Of a stretch of 6,461 nucleotides of DNA, positions 1-6,242 are shown one piece after another. The stretch's first letter is position 1; every line of letters starts with the position of its first letter. The translations under genes were made by a program, and so were the position numbers. Below the pieces are notes generated by a model. The model saw nothing but the letters and a program-made list of their open reading frames with translations, did no database searches and was not told the DNA's origin. This stretch comes from Legionellaceae bacterium (GTDB lineage Bacteria; Pseudomonadota; Gammaproteobacteria; Legionellales; Legionellaceae): assembly GCA_027449525.1 (NCBI GenBank), contig DAIDLK010000054.1, forward strand, positions 1-6,461, read 5' to 3'.

Positions 1-527
1 CCACCAATACCAGCCAGCGCTTTACCGCGTAAGCAACCATAAACATGAATACTGCCCTCAGCAAGCAACTCAGCCCCGCGACTCACAGTAGACGTAACAA
101 TTAAATCAGCCCCTTTACTGACAATTTGCTGACCTGAACGCACTGGTGTCGTGATGATTTTGGTTTTAGATTCGGGTATGTCTGGTTCGATTCCTTTATC
201 AAAGCTGGCAGACGCATGTAATATCGCCAAACCCAACGCCAGTGCCTTCTGATTAGTTACCGTTGAACCGCCTTGAATAGCCACTGGCAACAGCCCGTGT
301 TGACGCACACAGCTGCACAACTGAGACAAATCAAAAAATTCACCGGCCAGAGCCGATAAATCGAGCACAATCGGCGAATTGTCAAACATGAGCGGTGCCT
401 GTGCAACCACCTCTGCCAATTGAAGCGACAGCTCGGTATAATCTGCATTCAAAACATGGAGTACTGTTAGGGTGAACAAACGACCTTTTAATTTAAATGC
501 TTTTAATTTCAATGCATTATCTATCAT
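1..527 (-). CDS. minC: Septum site-determining protein MinC (partial, C-terminus off window)
   Basis: MinC, together with MinD, blocks FtsZ ring assembly away from mid-cell; it acts at the cytoplasmic membrane surface. The reading frame is open from the ATG at 527 down to the left edge, giving 175 complete codons of a protein that is about 230 residues in E. coli. The N-terminal FtsZ-inhibiting domain covers roughly residues 10-105. A short linker (about 106-123, with DKGIEPDIPESK) leads into the MinD-binding beta-helix domain, which shows TPVRSGQQIVSKGADLIVTS near 127-146, GAELLAEGSIHVYG at 151-164 and LRGKALAG at 166-173, all nearly identical to E. coli MinC. The last ~55 residues are missing because of the window edge. 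There is no strong Shine-Dalgarno before the ATG, but no better in-frame start is visible. Residues 5-14 are a tandem pentapeptide duplication (ALKLK/AFKLK). minD and minE would be expected beyond the left edge. Identity is very secure. Confidence 0.96.
   Translation of the reverse strand, partial: MIDNALKLKAFKLKGRLFTLTVLHVLNADYTELSLQLAEVVAQAPLMFDNSPIVLDLSALAGEFFDLSQLCSCVRQHGLLPVAIQGGSTVTNQKALALGLAILHASASFDKGIEPDIPESKTKIITTPVRSGQQIVSKGADLIVTSTVSRGAELLAEGSIHVYGCLRGKALAGIG
486..515. repeat. 15-bp tandem direct repeat in the minC N-terminus
   Basis: Two adjacent 15-base units, TTTTAATTTAAATGC (486-500) and TTTTAATTTCAATGC (501-515), differ at one base. On the minus strand they encode ALKLK followed by AFKLK at MinC residues 5-14, so the duplication keeps the reading frame. 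E. coli MinC has one such beta-strand (around IELKG), so the first unit looks like an added copy. Confidence 0.8.
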
Positions 528-597
528 CGCAACAATATCCAGCCGGGATTTTTTTGTTTATACTAGCACGCACTGATCCGTAACAGAAGGTTAAGCC
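528..597. promoter_or_regulatory. Divergent minC / fadD promoter region with overlapping -10 boxes
   Basis: The 70 bases separate two divergent start codons. For fadD, TATACT at 559-564 is a good -10 about 34 bases before the ATG, but no clear -35 lies 16-18 bases upstream. For minC, reading the other strand, TGCTAGTAT (complement of 560-568) is an extended -10 with only a poor -35. The two boxes share bases 560-564, so polymerase could probably occupy only one at a time. AGAAGG at 585-590 is a good ribosome binding site seven bases before the fadD ATG. The boxes are seen directly; their use is inferred. Confidence 0.5.
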
Positions 598-2253
598 ATG
601 GATAAAATATGGTTACGTCACTACCAAGAACAGGTTCCCCATGAGATCAATCTCAACCAATACACCTCACTGGTAACGTTGTTTGAGTCGGCTTGCACGC
701 AATACGGACCAAGAACGGCCTACATTAATATGAACAGTTGTTTAACGTTTGACGATCTGAACGCACAAAGTAACCGTTTTGCCATTTACTTACAGCAACA
801 AGGACTAAAAAAAGGCGATCGGGTAGCGATTATGCTACCAAATGTACTGCAATACCCAGTGTTGTTATTCGGCATTTTGCGCGCTGGTGGTATTGTTGTT
901 AACATGAACCCACTGTATACCTGTCCTGAAATCGTTCATCAAATGAATGATTGCGGTGCGGAAACCATTATTGTATTGACGCATTTTGCCCACTTACTCG
1001 AAACTGCGCTACCGGAAATTCCTGCGTTAAAACACGTCATTACTACCGAACTAGCTGATTTATTTGCCCCCATAAAACGACTCATCGTGAATTTTACCCT
1101 GCGTTACATTAAGCGTATGATTCCAACCTACCGAATCCATCAAGCGGTGACGCTACATTCAATACTCAAGAGCAGTATCAAAGCTCCATTCCATCCCGTC
1201 GAACTCAATCACCAAGACATTGCCTTTATTCAATACACTGGCGGCACAACCGGGGTATCAAAAGGTGCCATTCTCACGCACGGCAATTTAGTCGCAAATA
1301 TTTTACAAGCATCCTGTTGGATTGAGCCCTTAGGTATTACCTCAGATGATGTTATTGTAACCGCATTACCGCTCTATCATATTTTTTCGCTGACCGCGAA
1401 TTGTCTGACCTTTTTAAAATTCGGCTCACAAAACATCTTAATTACCAATCCACGCGATACCAAACGCTTGATTGACGACATTAAGCACCGCCATATTTCC
1501 GCTTTTACCGGTGTTAACACTCTTTTCAATACGTTACTTAATCATGCTAATTTCGACCAAATTGATTTTTCTGGAATCAAACTTTCTTTATCAGGTGGTA
1601 TGGCATTACAAAAAAGCGTGTCCCTCAATTGGCAACAACGAACTCACTCACGTATCTTAGAAGCATATGGCTTGACTGAGGCTAGTCCTGCCGTCACGAT
1701 GAATCCAATGTACTTGACAAGTTATAATGGCAGCGTCGGTTTACCATTACCATCAACAGACATCTCTATTCGCAACGAGCAAGGTCAAGAATTACCGTTA
1801 GGGGAATCCGGAGAGCTTTGTGTCAAAGGCCCTCAGGTCATGCCAGGCTATTGGCAACGCCAAGACGAATCTGACTTAGTGTTCTGGCCTGATGGCTTTT
1901 TACGTACGGGGGATATTGCGAAACTCGATGCAGAAGGCTTTGTGTATTTGGTGGACCGTAGAAAAGATTTAATTTTGGTCTCTGGCTTTAACGTATACCC
2001 CAATGAAGTAGAGCAAGTGATTAGCTTAATGCCCGAAGTGCTGGAAGTAGGTGTGGTTGGCATTCAAAAAGAAGATGCAGGCGAACAAGTCAAAGCTTGT
2101 ATTGTCAAGCGTCATCCAGCCTTAACTGCTCTTGAGGTAATTGCTCATTGCCGCAAACACTTAGCGGGTTACAAAGTACCTAAACTTGTAGCCTTCTATA
2201 ACGAATTACCCAAAACGAGTGTGGGTAAAATATCCCGCCGTGAACTAAAATAA
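598..2253 (+). CDS. fadD: Long-chain-fatty-acid--CoA ligase FadD
   Basis: This is a cytoplasmic/peripheral-membrane enzyme that activates long-chain fatty acids with ATP and CoA via an acyl-adenylate, the entry step of beta-oxidation and lipid recycling. It has 551 residues (E. coli FadD has 561). Visible ANL-superfamily motifs are the ATP-binding loop YTGGTTGVSKG at 213-223, YGLTE at 357-361, the TGD aspartate at 439, the hinge VDRRKD at 452-457, the fatty-acyl-CoA synthetase signature around GFNVYPNEVE at 463-472, and the adenylation lysine K544 in SVGKISRREL. The stretch GSVGLPLPST...GELCVKGPQVMPGYWQR closely follows E. coli FadD, which favours FadD over other acyl-CoA ligases. The ATG at 598 has AGAAGG seven bases upstream and matches the family N-terminus. 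All key residues are present, so it should be active. It lies 40 bases before the next plus-strand gene and may be cotranscribed with it. Confidence 0.95.
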   Translation: MDKIWLRHYQEQVPHEINLNQYTSLVTLFESACTQYGPRTAYINMNSCLTFDDLNAQSNRFAIYLQQQGLKKGDRVAIMLPNVLQYPVLLFGILRAGGIVVNMNPLYTCPEIVHQMNDCGAETIIVLTHFAHLLETALPEIPALKHVITTELADLFAPIKRLIVNFTLRYIKRMIPTYRIHQAVTLHSILKSSIKAPFHPVELNHQDIAFIQYTGGTTGVSKGAILTHGNLVANILQASCWIEPLGITSDDVIVTALPLYHIFSLTANCLTFLKFGSQNILITNPRDTKRLIDDIKHRHISAFTGVNTLFNTLLNHANFDQIDFSGIKLSLSGGMALQKSVSLNWQQRTHSRILEAYGLTEASPAVTMNPMYLTSYNGSVGLPLPSTDISIRNEQGQELPLGESGELCVKGPQVMPGYWQRQDESDLVFWPDGFLRTGDIAKLDAEGFVYLVDRRKDLILVSGFNVYPNEVEQVISLMPEVLEVGVVGIQKEDAGEQVKACIVKRHPALTALEVIAHCRKHLAGYKVPKLVAFYNELPKTSVGKISRRELK

Positions 2254-2282
2254 AAGAGTATACTGTCTTAATGACTTTCATT

Positions 2283-2287
2283 TGGAG
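2283..2287 (+). promoter_or_regulatory. Ribosome binding site that sets the start of the exported protein gene
   Basis: TGGAG ends six bases before the ATG at 2294. A possible upstream TTG start at 2282 overlaps this site and would add four polar residues ahead of an otherwise normal signal peptide, so the ATG is preferred. Confidence 0.75.
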
Positions 2288-2293
2288 AACAAC

Positions 2294-2680
2294 ATGATAA
2301 TCTCACAGCGTTTAGCGCTTGCTTTATCTTTAACCTGCGCCCTAGCGCACGCCGCTCCCAAGCAGCTTATTACGCACAATACAACAGATTTTGAATCCAA
2401 CGCCTTTGTTGCAGGCACCATTCCTTCTCAATACCCTACAGCAGCCCATTCAGACGGGAGGGTTTTTTGGGGTGCCGTAAAGATGGCCTGCTTTGGGCAC
2501 TTAGTGAATAGTACCTGCCCCGCGCTTATTCGTGTGGGAACCAACACACCCAACCCAGTTGATGTTGGCATGGTTTATCTTAACTTGGATACTGGTGAAA
2601 TTACTCCTTCTTCCATCCAGGGTAATGGCTACACATTGCTCGTTAATGGTCCAGGGGAAACAACACTGCTGAAAGATTAA
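2294..2680 (+). CDS. Small exported protein of unknown function
   Basis: I do not recognise a named family. The product is 128 residues starting at the ATG served by the TGGAG site. Residues 1-20 form a typical Sec signal peptide: MIISQR, then a hydrophobic LALALSLTCALAHA ending in an Ala-His-Ala signal-peptidase-I site before APK. There is no lipobox cysteine at the cleavage site, so the mature ~108-residue protein is predicted to be soluble in the periplasm or secreted. The mature part contains exactly two cysteines (C66 and C75, in MACFGHLVNSTCPALI), which could form a disulfide. It also has alternating hydrophobic/polar segments (VGMVYLNLDTGEITP, NGYTLLVNGPGETTLL) suggesting a small beta-rich fold. 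No transmembrane helix is apparent after the signal. It sits between fadD and valS with no obvious functional link to either. A real gene is likely because of the RBS, signal peptide and sensible composition; function is open. Confidence 0.8.
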   Translation: MIISQRLALALSLTCALAHAAPKQLITHNTTDFESNAFVAGTIPSQYPTAAHSDGRVFWGAVKMACFGHLVNSTCPALIRVGTNTPNPVDVGMVYLNLDTGEITPSSIQGNGYTLLVNGPGETTLLKD

Positions 2681-2699
2681 GCACTGGTGGTACCCCCCC

Positions 2700-2742
2700 T
2701 AGCAGAATATGCTAAACTAGGCGCTTTTGAATCTGCCGGGGG
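2700..2742 (+). promoter_or_regulatory. Candidate valS promoter and start region
   Basis: TGCTAAACT at 2710-2718 fits an extended -10 (TG-n-TAAACT) about 30 bases before the valS ATG; no convincing -35 is visible. TAGCA (2700-2704) and TGCTA (2710-2714) form a small inverted repeat overlapping it. The run GGGGG at 2738-2742, five bases before the ATG, is the only Shine-Dalgarno-like sequence and is weak. Function is inferred. Confidence 0.35.
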
Positions 2743-2747
2743 CAAGC

Positions 2748-5513
2748 ATGGATAAAACCTACTCACCACAACGCATTGAACAGGCTTGTTATCAATCATG
2801 GGAAGCACAAGGCTATTTCGAACCTGACGGTTCCGGTGAAGCGTTTTGTATCATGCTGCCTCCACCCAATGTTACCGGCAGTTTACACATGGGGCATGGC
2901 TTTCAGCACACATTAATCGATATTTTAATCCGTTATCAACGCATGCAACAACGGGCCACTTTGTGGCAGCCCGGCACTGACCATGCTGGAATTTCCACAC
3001 AATTAGTGGTTGAGGGGCAATTGCTCCAACAAGGCTTGTCACGCACCAACATGACACGTGATGCATTTCTTGATCGGGTATGGCAATGGAAAGAGGAATC
3101 GGGTGGACAGATTACCCGCCAAATGCGGCGCATCGGTTCATCAGTGGCTTGGTCGCGAGAACGCTTCACGATGGACGAAGGCTTTTCAGCAGCTGTGCAA
3201 AAAGTATTCATTCAATTACACGATGAAGGACTTATTTATCGCGGTAATCGTCTAGTCAACTGGGACCCAGTCTTGGGTACGGCTATTTCTGATTTGGAAG
3301 TCATTCCCACAGAAGAAGCCGGCCAATTATGGCATATTCGCTACCCATTAGTTGGTAGCGAGGAGCACATTATCATTGCCACGACCCGACCCGAGACATT
3401 ACTGGGCGACGCGGCAGTAGCTGTTCATCCGAACGACCCTCGCTATCAACACTTCATTGGACAGCTCCTTCAGCTGCCACTGTGCGCGCGCACGATCCCT
3501 ATTATTGCTGACAGCTCGGTTGAACCAGAATTCGGCACTGGTTGCGTTAAAATAACGCCTGCGCATGATTTTCACGATTATGAGGTTGGTAAGCGCCATC
3601 AGTTGCCCGTCATCAATATCCTAACCAAACAAGCTATGATCAACGACAATGCGCCTGAGGCTTATCAGGGATTAGACCGGTTTGTCGCCCGAGAGCGGAT
3701 TATTGCCGACTTAAATGCACGGGGATTATTAGTTGCCACTGAAGCACACACGCTGAATATTCCGCGTGGCGAAAAATCGAATGCAATCATTGAGCCGCTG
3801 TTAACGGAACAATGGTACGTCAATATCAAACAGCTAGCCAAACCAGCATTAAAAGCTGTGCAGCAAGGTCAAATCGTGTTTACCCCGGAAACATGGACTA
3901 AAACTTACACTCACTGGATGGAAAATATTGAAGACTGGTGCATTAGTCGGCAACTCTGGTGGGGGCATCGCATTCCTGCATGGTACGATGAGTCAGGTAA
4001 AGCGTATGTTGGTTACAGTGAAAATGACGTACGCTTCAAATACCAATTAGCGGATACCCTGCCGTTAGTTCAAGATGACGATGTTTTGGACACCTGGTTT
4101 TCATCTGCACTCTGGCCTTTTGTTACCCTGGGCTGGCCCGCACGTACCCCGGAATTAGAGCACTTTTACCCCACCTCAGTCCTATTTACAGGCTTTGATA
4201 TTTTATTTTTTTGGGTCGCGCGGATGGTGATGCTCGGCCTTAAATTTACCGGCACGATTCCCTTTCACCACGTTGTGATTACCGGATTAATTTGTGATCA
4301 AGACGGCAAAAAAATGTCGAAATCTAAAGGTAATGTCCTTGATCCAATTGACATTATTGATGGTATTACCTTAGACGAATTAATAAAAAAACGCACCAGT
4401 AATTTAATGCTCAACTCGGTGAAACAACGCATCGAGCAGACGACACGCCAGCAGTTTCCCGAGGGAATCAGTGCGTACGGTGCTGATGCCTTACGCTTTA
4501 CTTTTTGCTCATTAGCTGCTAATACTCGCAGCGTACGTTTTGATTTGGCGCGCGTTGAAAGCTACCGTAATTTTTGTAATAAATTATGGAATGCGGCCCG
4601 TTTCGCCCTGACCCATCTCGATGAAGAGCAGATTGATTTTGGCGATGGTGCGTTTCAGTACGCGCCAGCAGATGAATGGATTTTATCACGCTTAAACTCA
4701 GTGATAATCACTTGCCACCAGCACTTGGCTAACTATCGTTTCGATTTACTAGCAAACACGCTCTATGATTTCGTTTGGCATGAGTATTGTGATTGGTACT
4801 TAGAGTTATCCAAAACGGTGCTCTACGATGAACAGATCCTGCGCGCCCAAAAACGGGGTACTCGCTACGCACTCATTACGGTATTGGATCAGATTTTAAG
4901 ACTGCTGCATCCTATTATTCCATTCATTACCGAAGAAATTTGGCAACGCTTGACGAGAGTTACGCACGATGAAGGTTTAAGTATTATGCTCAGTAACTAC
5001 CCAAGTCCGAATCCAGCTTGGGACAAACCATTTATTGAGGCGGAAATAGCGTGGTTAAAGTCGGTAATTCAAGCAGTACGTACCATCCGCAGTGAAATGA
5101 ATATTAATCCGGCGAAACGCATCCCCTTATTACTTCGCGAAGCATCACCTAAAAGCCGGCAGAGAGTAGAGAAATACCGACTAATCTTAACCAATCTCGC
5201 TAAATTAAGCCAAATTCAATGGCTAAATGGCGAAGACAGTGTGCCGGTTTGCGCGTCGGCGCTCGTTGATGAGCTGGAGCTACTTATCCCTATGGCTGAT
5301 TTAATTGATAAACGCGCCGAATTAAGTCGCTTAGAAAAAGAATTACGAAAAATTAACGAAGAAATTACCCGCACAGAAACCAAACTGACCAATCCAGCCT
5401 TTATTGATAAAGCGCCGGCCAATGTCGTGCAAAAAGAGCGAGAAAAACTAGCCCAAGCACACATGCTGCGTGAGCACCATTTGCATCACCAAACAAAAAT
5501 AGCCGCTCTCTAA
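2748..5513 (+). CDS. valS: Valyl-tRNA synthetase
   Basis: Cytoplasmic class I aminoacyl-tRNA synthetase that charges tRNA-Val and edits mischarged threonine. From the ATG at 2748 it has 921 residues (E. coli 951). The frame is open to a TTG at 2727, but MDKTYSPQRIEQ matches the E. coli N-terminus MEKTYNPQDIEQ, so the ATG is chosen. In order: the HIGH motif as HMGH at 47-50 after PPPNVTGSL; the CP1 editing domain with TTRPETLLGD (212-221) and GTGCVKITPAHDFHDYEVG (263-281), including the conserved aspartate pair; WCISRQLWWGHRIPAWY (397-413); KMSKS at 522-526; the anticodon-binding helical domain beginning around NFCNKLWNAARF (608-619); and a C-terminal tRNA-binding coiled coil (about 855-905) of alternating Lys/Glu ending in AAL. 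The ~30-residue shortfall from E. coli comes from loops, mainly in and after the editing domain. All catalytic motifs are intact. A tRNA gene follows 40 bases downstream. Confidence 0.98.
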   Translation: MDKTYSPQRIEQACYQSWEAQGYFEPDGSGEAFCIMLPPPNVTGSLHMGHGFQHTLIDILIRYQRMQQRATLWQPGTDHAGISTQLVVEGQLLQQGLSRTNMTRDAFLDRVWQWKEESGGQITRQMRRIGSSVAWSRERFTMDEGFSAAVQKVFIQLHDEGLIYRGNRLVNWDPVLGTAISDLEVIPTEEAGQLWHIRYPLVGSEEHIIIATTRPETLLGDAAVAVHPNDPRYQHFIGQLLQLPLCARTIPIIADSSVEPEFGTGCVKITPAHDFHDYEVGKRHQLPVINILTKQAMINDNAPEAYQGLDRFVARERIIADLNARGLLVATEAHTLNIPRGEKSNAIIEPLLTEQWYVNIKQLAKPALKAVQQGQIVFTPETWTKTYTHWMENIEDWCISRQLWWGHRIPAWYDESGKAYVGYSENDVRFKYQLADTLPLVQDDDVLDTWFSSALWPFVTLGWPARTPELEHFYPTSVLFTGFDILFFWVARMVMLGLKFTGTIPFHHVVITGLICDQDGKKMSKSKGNVLDPIDIIDGITLDELIKKRTSNLMLNSVKQRIEQTTRQQFPEGISAYGADALRFTFCSLAANTRSVRFDLARVESYRNFCNKLWNAARFALTHLDEEQIDFGDGAFQYAPADEWILSRLNSVIITCHQHLANYRFDLLANTLYDFVWHEYCDWYLELSKTVLYDEQILRAQKRGTRYALITVLDQILRLLHPIIPFITEEIWQRLTRVTHDEGLSIMLSNYPSPNPAWDKPFIEAEIAWLKSVIQAVRTIRSEMNINPAKRIPLLLREASPKSRQRVEKYRLILTNLAKLSQIQWLNGEDSVPVCASALVDELELLIPMADLIDKRAELSRLEKELRKINEEITRTETKLTNPAFIDKAPANVVQKEREKLAQAHMLREHHLHHQTKIAAL

Positions 5514-5527
5514 GCTGGTTTTTTTGT
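5502..5527 (+). terminator. Possible weak terminator after valS
   Basis: Seven T residues (5519-5525) follow the valS stop codon by five bases. The preceding bases can form only a poor, G-U-containing stem, so this is at best a weak intrinsic terminator. Read-through into the tRNA gene is possible. Confidence 0.25.
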
Positions 5528-5528
5528 A

Positions 5529-5553
5529 GCCCGTGCATTACAATCGCATGCTC

Positions 5554-5557
<4 letters not shown>
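5529..5557. promoter_or_regulatory. tRNA promoter -10 within an imperfect 10-bp dyad
   Basis: TACAAT at 5539-5544 is a five-of-six match to the -10 consensus, placed about ten bases before the tRNA 5' end; no clear -35 is present. GCCCGTGCAT (5529-5538) and ATGCTCGGGC (5548-5557) are inverted copies matching at nine of ten positions, with the -10 at the edge of the nine-base spacer. The right arm includes the first four tRNA bases. The -10 is a reasonable call; a role for the dyad is speculation. Confidence 0.4.
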
Positions 5558-5630
<73 letters not shown>

Positions 5631-5679
5631 ATTAAAGCCAGTAAAATCAATAAGTTAAACCTGATTCTCTCAACCCTTC

Positions 5680-5700
5680 AAAATCCATTGTGGGGATTTT
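5680..5700. repeat. Inverted repeat downstream of the tRNA
   Basis: AAAATCC (5680-5686) and GGATTTT (5694-5700) are perfect inverted copies with a seven-base spacer. It lies 50 bases after the tRNA. It could act as a weak transcription terminator or as a core-type recombinase site; the sequence alone does not decide. Confidence 0.5.
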
Positions 5701-5706
5701 GTGGGG
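5688..5706. repeat. Direct repeat TTGTGGGG, 11-bp spacing
   Basis: TTGTGGGG occurs at 5688-5695 and again at 5699-5706, one helical turn apart. This spacing and the position just after a tRNA 3' end resemble recombinase binding sites at integration junctions, which is inference. Confidence 0.5.
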
Positions 5707-5724
5707 CACAATCGACACAAAGCT

Positions 5725-5862
5725 CTATAAACTAACCACTTTACCACTTTGTGCTGCTCTATCTTTTCTGTTATTTGGATTGCGAAGCAACGTGAGCACA
5801 ACACCACTTTGCTTCTTTTCGCAAACCTTATTTGCAGCATCAAAAAGATTCTGCAATTCAGC
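5725..5862 (-). pseudogene. C-terminal remnant of an unidentified gene, possibly a tRNA-targeting integrase
   Basis: Reading the minus strand toward the tRNA, 45 codons starting AELQNLFDAANKVCEKK and ending GKVVSL stop at TAG (5725-5727). The text has protein-like composition, with an amphipathic helix followed by a basic tail (NPNNRKDRAAQ). No start codon or upstream part survives in this window: the frame meets the putative end of an IS66-type element at 5863, and beyond it the frame soon hits a stop inside that element. The helix rich in Ala/Leu followed by a basic tail is compatible with the extreme C-terminus of a tyrosine recombinase, and such genes often lie beside tRNA 3' ends. I could not recognise a diagnostic motif, so the integrase idea is tentative. 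The missing part may lie beyond the insertion sequences to the right. The GTG-started plus-strand frame over the same bases looks spurious. Confidence 0.45.
5735..5810. repeat. Three copies of ACCACTTT
   Basis: ACCACTTT occurs in tandem at 5735-5742 and 5743-5750 and again at 5803-5810. CACAAAG (5716-5722) and CTTTGTG (5747-5753) also form an inverted pair. On the minus strand two of the copies lie in Gln-Ser-Gly codons of the remnant gene, so some of the repetition may be coding. Confidence 0.4.
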
Positions 5863-6242
5863 GTATGCGTTCGGTGAATTACGTGTTGAGTGATTTATCT
5901 TACATTTGAGATGATATTGAAGGGCAGCAAATTGAGATAATCAGCAGGTGTTTTAGCGGAGCGGATGTTTTCAAACAGGTATCGAAGATAATCAAAGGGA
6001 TTCCAGTCATTCGCAACGGCTGTGGCAATGAGGCTATAGAATAAAGCACTGGCGTGTGCACCTCGAGGGCTTCCGGAGAACAACCAATTTTTTCTTCCGA
6101 TAGCGAAAGGTCTAATTTGATTTTCAGCGCCATTATTATCGATTTCGAGTGCACCATCGAGCAGGTAATTGGTCAGTTGCTGCCATCGATCATGCATATA
6201 GTGAAGGGCATTAGCTAATTTTGATTGTGGGACCGCATGTAT
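5863..6242 (-). mobile_element. IS66-family element, right-end fragment
   Basis: This covers the C-terminal part of an IS66-type transposase plus the 32 bases after its stop. The outer end is placed at 5863, where the plus strand begins GTATGCGTTCGGTGAATTAC. IS66-family ends typically begin GTAA followed by GCG-rich sequence, so this is a plausible terminal inverted repeat. The neighbouring gene frame also becomes nonsense beyond this point. The left part of the element is cut off at 6242 by another insertion. The boundary at 5863 is inferred to within a few bases. Confidence 0.65.
5895..6242 (-). pseudogene. IS66-family transposase (TnpC type), C-terminal 115 residues
   Basis: IS66 transposases are DDE enzymes of about 500 residues that move their element by cut-and-paste. 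The fragment reads IHAVPQSKLANALHYMHDRW, then a YLLDGALEIDNNGAENQIRP block and IGRKNWLFSGSPRGAHASAL, then LIATAVANDWNPFDYLRYLFENI and ends YLNLLPFNIISNVR. These are the hallmark C-terminal IS66 blocks, including the conserved Glu region EIDNN-AEN. An internal ATG at 6197 could open a 100-residue frame, but homology clearly continues 15 codons upstream to 6242. There it ends exactly where the terminal repeat of an IS256-type element begins, and an in-frame TGA follows inside that repeat. The catalytic Asp residues are absent here, so this piece cannot be active. Its N-terminal part should lie beyond the IS256 element, off the window. Confidence 0.9.

Noticed and set aside
257..448. Minus-strand frame of 63 codons within minC
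   Set aside because: It is a shifted shadow of the minC reading frame, which is unmistakable by homology.
541..560. GC stretch followed by seven T residues as a terminator between minC and fadD
   Set aside because: No gene ends there on either strand and no stem of useful length precedes the T run.
2282..2293. TTG start adding four residues to the exported protein
   Set aside because: The TTG overlaps the ribosome binding site, and the downstream ATG gives a normal signal peptide and ideal spacing.
2727..2747. TTG start adding seven residues to ValS
   Set aside because: The E. coli N-terminus aligns from the ATG at 2748.
5690..5893. Plus-strand GTG-started reading frame of 67 codons downstream of the tRNA
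   Set aside because: No ribosome binding site or recognisable protein. It runs antisense to a better minus-strand remnant and crosses the inferred IS66 end.
5900..6157. Second minus-strand frame overlapping the IS66 fragment
   Set aside because: It is out of frame with the recognisable IS66 transposase blocks and has no protein features of its own.
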